Shown here: positions 1-7,784 of the stretch, one piece after another
Layout of the letters: every line of letters begins with the position of its first letter
Position numbering within the stretch: the first letter of the stretch is position 1
Assembly (NCBI RefSeq): GCF_000695795.1
Contig: NZ_JNCA01000004.1
Location: 1-55,340 of the forward strand
DNA length: 55,340 nt
Reading direction: 5' to 3'
Source: Flavobacterium seoulense
Lineage (GTDB): Bacteria; Bacteroidota; Bacteroidia; Flavobacteriales; Flavobacteriaceae
The notes under the pieces: model-generated
Told to the model about the DNA's origin: nothing
Database searches by the model: none
The model's input: the letters and a program-made list of their open reading frames with translations, nothing else
Made by a program: the position numbers and the translations under genes

Positions 1-42
1 TTACAGGCTTTTGAATTTAAGACTAATTTTGATTATTTATAA
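1..42 (+). CDS. C-terminal tail of an unidentified gene (partial)
   Basis: Frame 1 is open from the first base to a TAA at 40-42 and would encode 13 residues ending in FKTNFDYL. The composition is plausible for a protein end, but the fragment is far too short to identify. A second forward frame is also open through this stretch to about base 121, so the assignment is weak. Nothing else is visible before the gene at 140. Confidence 0.25.
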   Translation, partial: LQAFEFKTNFDYL

Positions 43-139
43 CAAAAAACTATTTTTATCAACACTAAGCTATCTGCAAATCTTAGGTAAATTAGTTGCT
101 CAAATGAAACTACAAATGTAAACTTCAATAAAATATATC

Positions 140-826
140 ATGTTTATTTCTGGAATATTACTATTACCTATTTTAATATTTATCCTTTTAAGAATAAAGG
201 ATAAAAAATTATTAGAAACTGTTACCAAATCTAATCGTGGTACGAAGACAGAAAGAAAATTAGTTCTTAAACTTTTAAAATCAGGATTTCCGTCTCAAAC
301 AATTTTTCATGATTTATATCTTCGAAATAGATATGGAAATTATTCTCAAATTGATTTGGTTCTCGCTACCAAAGTTGGAATAATTGTATTTGAAGTAAAA
401 AATTACAGTGGCTGGATTTTTGGTTCTGGAAATCAGAACAAATGGACACAAATTTTAGCTTATGGTAAAAAGAAATACTATTTCTACAATCCAATACTTC
501 AAAATAAAAAACACATTGAAAATCTTAAAACAAAACTTACTGATTTCCAAAACATCCCATTTTTTTCAGTTGTGGTATTTTTTGGTGATTGTGAATTTAG
601 AGATGTCAGTTTTATTCCTAAAGATACTTTTTTGACAAAATCGTCAAGAGTAATTGATGTAGTAAACATGATTATCAAAAACAATGAACTAGCCAAATAC
701 AAAAGTAAACGTGACATTGTTAATGTATTATCTAGAGCAGTTGAGAATGGAAACTATCAAAAAGTTTTAGATAAACAAATCAAAGACATAAACGATATGC
801 TAGGAGAAGATAGAATATTTCATTAA
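140..826 (+). CDS. NERD domain (nuclease-related) membrane-anchored protein
   Basis: The 228-residue product starts with one hydrophobic helix (residues about 2-18) followed by a positively charged segment, so it is probably anchored in the inner membrane with the rest in the cytoplasm. Residues about 33-150 match the NERD pattern, a PD-(D/E)XK-like fold: E38 in GTKTERKL, D72 in QIDLVLA, and E85/K87 in FEVKNYSG. These are the acidic and lysine positions expected for metal-dependent nuclease chemistry. Family knowledge: NERD domains are found alone or fused to helicases or kinases, and few have been tested. The substrate here is unknown. I see no clear TAnnTTTG box upstream. The next gene encodes a lone antitoxin-like protein, so a defence or plasticity role is possible but unproven. 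Confidence 0.8.
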   Translation: MFISGILLLPILIFILLRIKDKKLLETVTKSNRGTKTERKLVLKLLKSGFPSQTIFHDLYLRNRYGNYSQIDLVLATKVGIIVFEVKNYSGWIFGSGNQNKWTQILAYGKKKYYFYNPILQNKKHIENLKTKLTDFQNIPFFSVVVFFGDCEFRDVSFIPKDTFLTKSSRVIDVVNMIIKNNELAKYKSKRDIVNVLSRAVENGNYQKVLDKQIKDINDMLGEDRIFH

Positions 827-853
827 CAAATATCTTTATTTTTGATCTTCAAA

Positions 854-940
854 AACACGTGTTAAAAACAATAAACATTCACGTATTAAAAAATCACTTA
901 ACTTTGCATCTATTAGTTCAACTTAAAAAAACGTGTGTTA
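854..940 (+). promoter_or_regulatory. Promoter and possible operator of the DUF6364 gene
   Basis: A perfect -7 box TAACTTTG lies at 899-906. A perfect 10-bp palindrome AACACGTGTT lies at 854-863, and related words recur: CACGTGTTAA at 856-865, CACGTATTAA at 880-889 and ACGTGTGTTA at 931-940. Repeated sites like these, around the promoter of a ribbon-helix-helix-like antitoxin, suggest autoregulation. That role is inferred. No good -33 TTG was found. Confidence 0.45.
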
Positions 941-1188
941 TGAATACTAAACTCACATTAACAATTGAACAAACTGTAATTGAAAAGGCTAAAAAATATG
1001 CCAAAGAAAAAGAACGCAGTTTATCTGATTTAATTGAAAATTATTTGAAAGCATTAACAAAGGATAATGAGCAAAATGATATTGAGTTAACTCCTATCGT
1101 AAAGTCATTAAAAGGATTGTTCAATGCTCCAAAAAATAGCTATTACAAGAAAGATTTGACTAATAGATTATCTGAAAAATATTTATAA
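940..1188 (+). CDS. DUF6364 family antitoxin-like protein (orphan)
   Basis: The 82-residue protein MNTKLTLTIEQTVIEKAKKYA... has a short N-terminal strand followed by helices (KAKKYAKEKERSLSDLIENYLKAL). This is the layout of ribbon-helix-helix antitoxins of the DUF6364 family. Members normally sit directly upstream of a PIN-domain toxin. Here the next 90 bases hold only non-coding sequence and then the end of mazG on the other strand, so no toxin partner is present. I chose ATG 940 rather than the GTG at 859 because the -7 promoter box at 899-906 lies between them and the extra 27 residues look untranslated. Either the toxin was lost or the protein now works alone as a repressor. Confidence 0.75.
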   Translation: MNTKLTLTIEQTVIEKAKKYAKEKERSLSDLIENYLKALTKDNEQNDIELTPIVKSLKGLFNAPKNSYYKKDLTNRLSEKYL

Positions 1189-1229
1189 TCTAAATTCTGC
1201 TTTCTGAAATCTAAAATCTACAATCTCTT

Positions 1230-1274
1230 CGCTTCTTCCCAAAGAATTGTAATATTTGAAAATCGAAGATTTTC
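1230..1274 (-). repeat. Micro-duplication of the mazG 3' end plus hairpin
   Basis: Just past the mazG stop, minus-strand sequence repeats the gene's last codons: TTTGGGAAGAAGC, encoding WEEA, occurs in mazG and again at about 1230-1242, reading LWEEAKRL and then a stop. Between the copies, GAAAATC/GATTTTC forms a 7-bp stem with a 3-base loop at 1258-1274. It has no T-tract, so it is at best a weak terminator. Confidence 0.5.
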
Positions 1275-1277
1275 TAA

Positions 1278-2051
1278 TTACATTTTTTTGGCTTCTTCCC
1301 AAAAAACATCCATTTCAGCTAAGGACATATCCATTAAAGATTTGCCTAATTCTCCCGCTTTACTTTCTAAATACTGAAAACGTTTAATGAATTTTTTATT
1401 GGTTCGTTCCAGAGCGTCTTCGGGATTGATTTTTAGAAAACGGGCATAATTAATCATTGAAAACAATACATCACCAAATTCGGCTTCCATAGCATCCTGA
1501 TTGCCTGATTTCACTTCTTCTTGTAATTCCTGTAATTCTTCCTGCACTTTGTCCCAAACCTGATGCGATTCTTCCCAATCAAAACCTACTCCTTTTACTT
1601 TATCCTGAATTCGGCTTGCTTTTACTAAGGCTGGCAAACTTCTTGGAACACCTTCTAAAACTGATTTTTTACCTTCCTTTAGTTTCAGTTTTTCCCAGTT
1701 TTGCTTGACTTCTTCTTCATCTTCTACCTCAACATCTCCATAAATATGCGGATGGCGATGAATTAATTTTTCGCAAATTTCGTTACAAACATCAGCAATA
1801 TCAAAATCATTGGTTTCGCTTCCTATTTTAGCATAAAAAACAATGTGAAGTAAAATGTCACCCAATTCCTTTTTAACTTCATTTAGATCATTATCTAAAA
1901 TGGCATCACCTAATTCGTAAGTTTCTTCGATAGTAAGATGTCTTAGCGTTTGTAGGGTTTGCTTTTTATCCCAAGGGCATTTCTCACGTAAATCGTCCAT
2001 GATATCTAATAATCTTTCAAAAGCCTGAAGTTGGGTTTGTCTTGTATTCAT
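1278..2051 (-). CDS. mazG: Nucleoside triphosphate pyrophosphohydrolase MazG
   Basis: This 257-residue protein has two MazG domains in tandem, the usual length for full-size MazG. In the first, CPWDKKQT (residues 25-32), EETYE at 42-46 and E62/D65 (KELGDIL) form the EExxE...ExxD magnesium site. The second half (about 160-235) has EELQELQEEV followed by EFGDVLFSM. MazG hydrolyses (d)NTPs to the monophosphate and pyrophosphate, cleaning the nucleotide pool and, in E. coli, lowering (p)ppGpp during starvation. It acts in the cytoplasm. It lies downstream of DUF5606 and def on the same strand, but a hairpin at 2078-2114 separates it from DUF5606, so it may have its own promoter. Confidence 0.95.
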   Translation of the reverse strand: MNTRQTQLQAFERLLDIMDDLREKCPWDKKQTLQTLRHLTIEETYELGDAILDNDLNEVKKELGDILLHIVFYAKIGSETNDFDIADVCNEICEKLIHRHPHIYGDVEVEDEEEVKQNWEKLKLKEGKKSVLEGVPRSLPALVKASRIQDKVKGVGFDWEESHQVWDKVQEELQELQEEVKSGNQDAMEAEFGDVLFSMINYARFLKINPEDALERTNKKFIKRFQYLESKAGELGKSLMDMSLAEMDVFWEEAKKM

Positions 2052-2077
2052 TGTAATAGGTTTTGGGTAAAAATAAG

Positions 2078-2114
2078 AAATCCTGTGCTCTAAATAAATT
2101 GGAACACAGGATTT
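2078..2114 (-). terminator. Hairpin between DUF5606 gene and mazG
   Basis: AAATCCTGTG (2078-2087) pairs perfectly with CACAGGATTT (2105-2114) around a 17-base loop. On the minus strand it follows the DUF5606 stop and is trailed by a T-rich stretch (TTTCTTATTTTT), as expected of an intrinsic terminator that partly insulates mazG. Confidence 0.65.
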
Positions 2115-2134
2115 TTATAAAAATTCAGAATCAA

Positions 2135-2599
2135 TTATTCTGTTACTTTTGTTGCTTTTTTAGGTTTTTCGGCTGGAGCTTCTGTTTCAGAAACAGCAAC
2201 TTCTTCTGCTGGAGTTTCTGCTACAAGTAAACCTTTAGCTTGCAATGTATTGTACCAATTTAGGATTTTCTTAATATCTGAAGCATATACTCTTTCTTCA
2301 TCATAATTAGGTAAAACTTCTTTAAAGTACGCTGCAAGAGTTGCATTGTCTTCTTTATGCGAAATTGCAGCTCCGTTACTTTCTTTCTCAGCGATGCTTT
2401 CCATTACTTCTTTCAATGGTTTTTCGCCATCATAAGTGTAAACGGAAATCTCAGATAATAAACTCACATTACTTTTTAAATTTACTGTGATTTTTTTTCC
2501 ATCTGTTAATGATTCTGCTACAAAACCAGTACGTGTTTGTACTTTTAAAACGTATAAACCTGGTTTTCCAGAAATCGCTAATATTTTTTCTAAATTCAT
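2135..2599 (-). CDS. DUF5606 domain-containing protein
   Basis: The 154-residue protein starts MNLEKILAISGKPGLYVL and is recognisable as the Bacteroidota-specific DUF5606 family. Residues 1-60 look like a small beta-rich domain (VQTRTGFVAESLTDGKKI), and residues about 80-125 are helical (AAYFKEVLPNYDEERVY). The last 30 residues form an Ala/Glu/Lys/Pro-rich, probably disordered tail (EAPAEKPKKATKVTE). No biochemical function is known to me. It lies between def and mazG on the same strand, an arrangement I associate with Flavobacteriia, which hints at a link with translation or nucleotide housekeeping. There are 86 bases to def upstream and a hairpin downstream. Confidence 0.85.
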   Translation of the reverse strand: MNLEKILAISGKPGLYVLKVQTRTGFVAESLTDGKKITVNLKSNVSLLSEISVYTYDGEKPLKEVMESIAEKESNGAAISHKEDNATLAAYFKEVLPNYDEERVYASDIKKILNWYNTLQAKGLLVAETPAEEVAVSETEAPAEKPKKATKVTE

Positions 2600-2685
2600 G
2601 CCTTTATTGTTATTATTAAGAATTCATTTTATTATTTGTTGCTATTGCTCAAAAACAATACCAAAAGAATCTTTGTTAAAGATTT

Positions 2686-3273
2686 TTATCTTGCTTTTTT
2701 ACCAAAGAAACGCATTCTGTAATCCTGAAAAGTTTTACCTTCCATGATGTTTTTTAGTTTCCCTTTGATTAATCGCTTTTTTAAAGACGAAATTTTATCT
2801 GTAAACAAAATACCTTCAATATGGTCGTATTCGTGCTGAATAACTCTTGCTACCAATCCGTCAAAAACTTCTGTTTTCATCACAAAATCTTCTTCGCAAT
2901 ATTCCAGTGTTACTCTTTCTTTTCGATACACATCTTCGCGAACATCAGGAATACTCAAACAACCTTCGTTAAAAGACCAGTCGTTTCCTTCTTCTTTAAT
3001 GATTTTGGCATTAATAAAAGTACGTTTAAAACCTTTTAACTGTTTTTGTTCATCCGCTGCTAAATCTTCGTCATCACTAAAAGGTGTTGCATCTATTACA
3101 AATAAACGTATCGCTATTCCTACTTGTGGCGCTGCCAGTCCTACTCCAGATGCATTATACATTGTTTCGTACATATTGGCAATTGTTTCTTTCAAGTTAG
3201 GATATTCGGGTGTTACTTCCTCTCCTACTTTTCTCAAAACCGGATCACCATATCCTACAATTGGTAAAATCAT
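2686..3273 (-). CDS. def: Peptide deformylase
   Basis: Peptide deformylase removes the formyl group from the N-terminal methionine of new proteins in the cytoplasm and is essential in most bacteria. The 195-residue sequence carries all three family motifs: GVGLAAPQ (43-50), EGCLS (103-107, metal-ligand Cys) and HEYDH (147-151, two His ligands and the catalytic Glu). The length is that of the type I enzyme, with an insertion around residues 65-82 (SDDEDLAADEQKQLKGF) as in other Bacteroidota. It is the first gene of the minus-strand series def, DUF5606, mazG. A -7 box (TATTTTTG on the minus strand) lies at 3336-3343. Confidence 0.97.
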   Translation of the reverse strand: MILPIVGYGDPVLRKVGEEVTPEYPNLKETIANMYETMYNASGVGLAAPQVGIAIRLFVIDATPFSDDEDLAADEQKQLKGFKRTFINAKIIKEEGNDWSFNEGCLSIPDVREDVYRKERVTLEYCEEDFVMKTEVFDGLVARVIQHEYDHIEGILFTDKISSLKKRLIKGKLKNIMEGKTFQDYRMRFFGKKAR

Positions 3274-3335
3274 TGTTGCTGTATTAAATGTTATTCGCCT
3301 TCAATAAAGGTTTTAATCCTCTAATTTAGGATTGC

Positions 3336-3343
3336 CAAAAATA
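3336..3343 (-). promoter_or_regulatory. -7 promoter box of def
   Basis: The minus strand reads TATTTTTG, a perfect TAnnTTTG box, 63 bases upstream of the def start. No convincing -33 TTG stands at the usual distance. A 6-bp inverted repeat AATCCT/AGGATT (3315-3333) lies in the predicted early leader. Confidence 0.45.
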
Positions 3344-3421
3344 GTAAAAATTTAGACACAGCTTAAACCGAAAATGATAAATAGTATTTTTAAATTTAAT
3401 CCTAAAAAACACCTTGATTTA

Positions 3422-3454
3422 TTGAATAGATAAATTACACAATTCATACCTTTG
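3422..3454 (+). promoter_or_regulatory. Promoter of the FUSC-family gene
   Basis: TTG (3422-3424), a 22-base spacer and TACCTTTG (3447-3454) match the Flavobacterium consensus TTG-N17-23-TAnnTTTG. Transcription should begin near 3460, leaving a leader of about 12 bases before ATG 3472. Confidence 0.7.
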
Positions 3455-3471
3455 TGTATAATCCCTAATTT

Positions 3472-5700
3472 ATGACTTCTAAAATTCAGAAATTCATTTC
3501 CGGTACTGATTTCAGCAACGCTTTAAAAATAACTATTGCCTCTGTTTTTCCTGTATTATTATTTTCATATTTTGACCATTTTCAAATAGGTTTTACCATT
3601 GCCTTAGGCGCTTTTTTTACTTTTCCAAGTGACATTCCCAGTAATTTTAGACATAAAATAAACGGATTACTGGTTACTTCATTGATTATAGCCGGAGTAA
3701 ACCTGATTGTTAATCTTTGTTACTCTTTTTCGTTACTATTTTATCCTGTTCTTATCGTATTACTTTTTTGTATTTCGATGATATCCGTTTATGGACAACG
3801 CGCTACAATGGTTTCTTTTTCGGCATTATTATCAATTTCTTTGGCTTTTGCTCATTTAAGTACGGGTTGGGAAATGTTGCGTTATGCAGGTCTTTTATTT
3901 ACCGGAGGATTATTTTATACTTTTATTTCGATTATATTTTTTTATATAAAACCGCATCGTTATGTCGAATTACAAATGGCCGAATGCATTCGTCTTACCG
4001 CTAAATACCTGAAATTACGCGGAGATCTTTGGGAATTAAATTCGAATAGAAAAGCGATTACCAAAAAGCAATTGCATTATCAGGTAGAATTAAACGTTTT
4101 ACACGAAAACATTCGGGAAGTTTTAATTACGAACAGAACCAATTCTGGTCCGTCAGGACAGAGTAGAAAAATGCTGTTGAGTTTTATTTCATTAGTTGAA
4201 ATTCTGGAATTAGCTATTTCGACTTCATTCGACCATAATAAACTGCATCAGAAATTTGATGATTATCCAAAAGCTCTGGAAACTTATCAAAATTTAGCTT
4301 ACAATCTAGGATCAACTTTAAGATCATTGTCACAAAGCATTCATGACAGAAAACCATATGAATCTAAGCAAAATTTAATTGAAGATTTACAAAAATTTGA
4401 AAGTGTTATTATAGATTATAAAAAAGATTTAAAAGCCGATTCGTCTTCGGAAGAAGTTTTAATGCTCATAACCATGTTGCATTATGCCGAAAAACAGGTT
4501 GAAAAAATAAAAACTTTAGAACGCGCTTACACCGATGATATTAATTCTAAAGATTTAAAAGGAAGAGACAAAGACATTGAAAAATTCTTTAAAACTCAAT
4601 ATTATCCATTAAGTACTTTTGTTGAAAATTTAAGCTTTTCATCTAGCGTTTTCAGGCACTCGCTTAGATTAACCATCACTATTTTACTAGGTTACATGAT
4701 CGGAAAAGTGCTTCCGCTAGAAAATGTTTATTGGATTATTCTAACAATAGTGGTGATTATGAAACAAGGATTCGGAATCACAAACGAGCGTACTTACCAT
4801 CGTATTTTTGGAACTTTAGCGGGAAGTTTAATTGCTTTTGGAATTCTATATGTCGTACATGATTCTTACATCATTAGTACCATGGCAATTATCGCGATGC
4901 TTTTAGGATTTTCATTCAATCCATCTAACTATAAAATTGGAGCGACATTTATTACAATTTATGTAATTTTAATTTACGGAGTTTTAACGCCTGACAACGG
5001 AAATGTAATCGAATATCGAATTCTCGATACTATTATTGGTGCGATGTTATGTTTTTTTGCCAATTATTTCTTTTGGCCGTCCTGGGAATTTTTAAATCTG
5101 CCGTCTTATATCAGAAATGCTATTGAAGCTAATCGTAATTATCTAAAACAAATCTCTTATTTGTACAATAAAAAAGGGGAAGTTTCTACAGAATACCGAT
5201 TGGCCCGAAAACAGGCTTTTATCGAAATTGGTAATTTAATGGCTTCTTTTGAGCGAATGTTACAGGAACCAAAGTCGAAACAAAATAAAATTGATCAGGT
5301 TTATAAGCTTACAGTTCTCAATCATTCATTATTATCATCGACTGCTTCATTAGGAACTTATATTCAATCACATGCTACAACAGAAGCCTCTAAAGCCTTT
5401 AATGTTGTAGTAGATAAAGTGATCGAAAATTTAGAATTTGCTATAATTATTTTGAGTAATCCTTATCCGGACACCAATTTAATAGCTTCGAATGAAGATT
5501 TTGATCAACGTCTTATCGAATTGAAAAATATCCGGTCTAAAGAGCTCAAGCAAGTAAAACTGATTGACGAAGAAGCGTATCAAATTAAAATGCAGGAAGC
5601 TCAATTAGTCATCGAACAATTAGTATGGATGACTAGTTTATCTGAAAATATTATAAAAACAACCGAAGTGTTGAAAGGCATAAAAAAAGAAACCCATTAG
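3472..5700 (+). CDS. FUSC family inner-membrane protein (YccS/YhfK-like)
   Basis: This 742-residue protein has two clusters of hydrophobic helices (about residues 15-165 and 395-530). Each is followed by a long, charged, helical cytoplasmic segment (about 165-390 and 540-742). This duplicated layout is that of the fusaric-acid-resistance/YccS (FUSC) family, including aluminium-activated malate-transporter relatives. Members are thought to export aromatic acids or other small anions, but the substrate here cannot be read from sequence. The gene stands alone with its own promoter, divergent from def, and ends in a strong shared terminator whose stem contains its stop codon. Confidence 0.85.
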   Translation: MTSKIQKFISGTDFSNALKITIASVFPVLLFSYFDHFQIGFTIALGAFFTFPSDIPSNFRHKINGLLVTSLIIAGVNLIVNLCYSFSLLFYPVLIVLLFCISMISVYGQRATMVSFSALLSISLAFAHLSTGWEMLRYAGLLFTGGLFYTFISIIFFYIKPHRYVELQMAECIRLTAKYLKLRGDLWELNSNRKAITKKQLHYQVELNVLHENIREVLITNRTNSGPSGQSRKMLLSFISLVEILELAISTSFDHNKLHQKFDDYPKALETYQNLAYNLGSTLRSLSQSIHDRKPYESKQNLIEDLQKFESVIIDYKKDLKADSSSEEVLMLITMLHYAEKQVEKIKTLERAYTDDINSKDLKGRDKDIEKFFKTQYYPLSTFVENLSFSSSVFRHSLRLTITILLGYMIGKVLPLENVYWIILTIVVIMKQGFGITNERTYHRIFGTLAGSLIAFGILYVVHDSYIISTMAIIAMLLGFSFNPSNYKIGATFITIYVILIYGVLTPDNGNVIEYRILDTIIGAMLCFFANYFFWPSWEFLNLPSYIRNAIEANRNYLKQISYLYNKKGEVSTEYRLARKQAFIEIGNLMASFERMLQEPKSKQNKIDQVYKLTVLNHSLLSSTASLGTYIQSHATTEASKAFNVVVDKVIENLEFAIIILSNPYPDTNLIASNEDFDQRLIELKNIRSKELKQVKLIDEEAYQIKMQEAQLVIEQLVWMTSLSENIIKTTEVLKGIKKETH

Positions 5701-5719
5701 CAGCGCTAATGGGTTTTTC
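5691..5719. terminator. Bidirectional terminator between FUSC gene and mqo
   Basis: AACCCATTAGC (5691-5701) pairs perfectly with GCTAATGGGTT (5705-5715) around a 3-base loop. T-tracts follow on both strands. The FUSC stop codon (5698-5700) is inside the stem, and mqo ends from the other side at 5737. Confidence 0.9.
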
Positions 5720-5736
5720 TTAATATTCTGAATTGA

Positions 5737-7230
5737 TTATTTCAATTTCAAAGTTGTTGCAGTATTTTCTCTAACCTGAGCTAACAATTCTGGGTTTTCA
5801 TTTAATTTTTGTCCGTAAGACGGAATCATCTTTTTAAACTTTTCCTGCCATTCCGGAGTTTTCATTTGTTCTTTATAACATCTTCCTATTACATCAATCA
5901 TAATAGAAACAGCAGTTGAAGCTCCAGGAGAAGCTCCTAATAATACTGACAAAGTTCCGTCAGCAGAAGTAATTACTTCAGTACCAAATTCTAACTTACC
6001 ACCTTCTTTTTCATCTTTCTTGATTACCTGAACTCTTTGACCAGCACGTTCTAAAACCCAATCCTTAGATCTTGCACCTGGAACGTATTCTCTTAAAGCT
6101 TTCATTCTGTCCGCCGGAGACTGACGTACTTGCTCGATAAGATATTTAGTCAAAGGAATATTTTTAATTCCAGCCATAACCATAGGAACAATATTGTCTA
6201 ATTGGATTGATTTTGGCAAATCAGAATAAGAACCATTTTTTAAGAAACGAGTAGAAAATCCTGCGAAAGGTCCAAACAATAATTGTTTTTCACCATTAAT
6301 CATTCTTGAGTCAATATGCGGAACTGACATTGGTGGTGCACCTACACTCGCTTTTCCGTATACTTTTGATTCATGCTTAGCAATAACTTCAGGATTAGTA
6401 CATTTTAACCATTGTCCGCTTACTGGGAAACCTCCAAAACCTTTTCCTTCCGGAATATCAGCTTTTTCTAATAATGGTAACGAACCTCCACCTGCACCAA
6501 TAAATACAAATTTAGTGTAAGCTTTACGTTTTTCTCCATTTCCTAAATTAGTAATTTTTATTCTCCAGGATTTATCTTCACGCTGTCTAAGTTTTCTAAC
6601 TTCATGGTTAAAATACATATTAACACCTTCCATTTTTGTCAGATGAGTAAACATATTACGAGTCAATTCACCAAAATTCACATCGGTTCCTAAATCCATG
6701 AAAGTTCCGGCCACTTTTTCATTTTCTTTTCTGCCTTCCATTACAAGAGGCATCCATTTATTTAATTCTGAAAAATCAGTACTAAATAACATTTCTTTAA
6801 AAAGAGGGTTTGACTGTAAAACTTTATAACGTTTTGTTAAGTATTCCACGTTTTTATCTCCCCACACAAAACTGATATGTGGAATTTTTTTAATAAAATT
6901 TTCTGGTGCTGATACTTTTTTCTGTTGAACTAAATAGGCCCAAAACTGACGAGAAACCTCAAAAGATTCAGCAATACTAATGGCTTTATTAGGATTAATA
7001 CTTCCATCAGCAGCTTCTGGCGTGTAATTTAATTCGCAAAAAGCAGAATGTCCTGTTCCTGCATTATTCCAGGCATCAGAACTCTCAGCAGCTGCGCTAT
7101 CTAATCTTTCGTAAATATCAATGGTAATATCTGGTTGTAATTCTTTTAGAATTAAGCCTAAAGTGGCACTCATAATTCCAGCTCCAATAAGAACTACATC
7201 ACTATTTGAACGTATGGTTGTATCAGACAT
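5737..7230 (-). CDS. mqo: Malate:quinone oxidoreductase
   Basis: Mqo is a membrane-associated FAD enzyme that oxidises malate to oxaloacetate and passes electrons to the quinone pool, replacing or supplementing soluble malate dehydrogenase in the TCA cycle. The FAD-binding motif VLIGAGIMSATLG stands at the N-terminus, followed by family-typical blocks: NNAGTGHSAFCELNYTP, FIGAGGGSLPLL, FPVSGQWL and GASPGASTA near the C-terminus. The length (497 residues) is normal. I chose ATG 7230 (MSDTTIRSN) over the in-frame ATG at 7254 because the latter overlaps the -7 promoter box at 7252-7259. It is a single-gene transcript. Confidence 0.96.
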   Translation of the reverse strand: MSDTTIRSNSDVVLIGAGIMSATLGLILKELQPDITIDIYERLDSAAAESSDAWNNAGTGHSAFCELNYTPEAADGSINPNKAISIAESFEVSRQFWAYLVQQKKVSAPENFIKKIPHISFVWGDKNVEYLTKRYKVLQSNPLFKEMLFSTDFSELNKWMPLVMEGRKENEKVAGTFMDLGTDVNFGELTRNMFTHLTKMEGVNMYFNHEVRKLRQREDKSWRIKITNLGNGEKRKAYTKFVFIGAGGGSLPLLEKADIPEGKGFGGFPVSGQWLKCTNPEVIAKHESKVYGKASVGAPPMSVPHIDSRMINGEKQLLFGPFAGFSTRFLKNGSYSDLPKSIQLDNIVPMVMAGIKNIPLTKYLIEQVRQSPADRMKALREYVPGARSKDWVLERAGQRVQVIKKDEKEGGKLEFGTEVITSADGTLSVLLGASPGASTAVSIMIDVIGRCYKEQMKTPEWQEKFKKMIPSYGQKLNENPELLAQVRENTATTLKLK

Positions 7231-7251
7231 AATTATTTTTTTATTAAAGCG

Positions 7252-7259
7252 CAAAGATA
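7252..7259 (-). promoter_or_regulatory. -7 promoter box of mqo
   Basis: The minus strand reads TATCTTTG, a perfect TAnnTTTG box, 22 bases upstream of the chosen start at 7230. It overlaps the alternative upstream ATG and so decides the start choice. No clear -33 TTG. Confidence 0.6.
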
Positions 7260-7343
7260 CTTTAATATTATCATAATTAAAATAACATTTAGCGGTAAAT
7301 AGTTACATTTATCACTAAGTTTATCCGATTTGGCAGAGAATTA

Positions 7344-7760
7344 TTAAAACATTTTACGGGATAAATAATCCTGTAACATAATGGTAGCCGAAATCTCATC
7401 AATCAAGGCTTTATTTTGACGCTGTTTTTTCTTCAACCCACTATCAATCATAGTTTGGAAAGCCATTTTTGAAGTAAAACGTTCATCAACACGCAACACT
7501 TTCATGTCCGGAAAATGATTGGTAAAATGCGTTACAAATCCTTTAATTATTGAAGCACTTTCTGATGGTTGTCCATTCATTTGCTTAGGTTCACCAATAA
7601 GCACTAACTCTACTTTTTCTTTAGAAAAATAATCTTTCAAAAAAGCAATTGCTGTTGCACTGGGAATTGTAATCAATCCAGATGCTATAATTTGCATTTC
7701 ATCGGTAACAGCAATACCTGTACGCTTTTGTCCGTAGTCTATGGCGAGTATTCTTGGCAT
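7344..7760 (-). CDS. ruvX: Holliday junction resolvase-like protein RuvX (YqgF)
   Basis: This 138-residue protein has the RNase H-like fold of the YqgF/RuvX family. It starts with ILAIDYGQKRTGIAV, where D8 is the first catalytic acid, has the central LIGEPKQMNGQPS and VDERFTSKMA motifs, and ends with DEISATIMLQDYL carrying the last acids. Family knowledge: E. coli YqgF processes the 5' end of pre-16S rRNA, while other members resolve Holliday junctions, so the physiological substrate is uncertain. Its promoter box (7777-7784) directly abuts the end of the methyltransferase gene. Confidence 0.93.
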   Translation of the reverse strand: MPRILAIDYGQKRTGIAVTDEMQIIASGLITIPSATAIAFLKDYFSKEKVELVLIGEPKQMNGQPSESASIIKGFVTHFTNHFPDMKVLRVDERFTSKMAFQTMIDSGLKKKQRQNKALIDEISATIMLQDYLSRKMF

Positions 7761-7776
7761 TTATTTTATTTTTTAG

Positions 7777-7784
7777 CAAAGATA
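7777..7784 (-). promoter_or_regulatory. -7 promoter box of ruvX
   Basis: The minus strand reads TATCTTTG, immediately after the stop of the upstream methyltransferase gene and 17 bases before the ruvX ATG. A TTG on the minus strand (7809-7811) is 24 bases away, slightly too far. Confidence 0.5.

Noticed and set aside
859..939. GTG 859 as start of the DUF6364 gene, adding 27 residues
   Set aside because: The -7 promoter box at 899-906 lies inside this extension, and the family starts at the MNTKLTLTI stretch.
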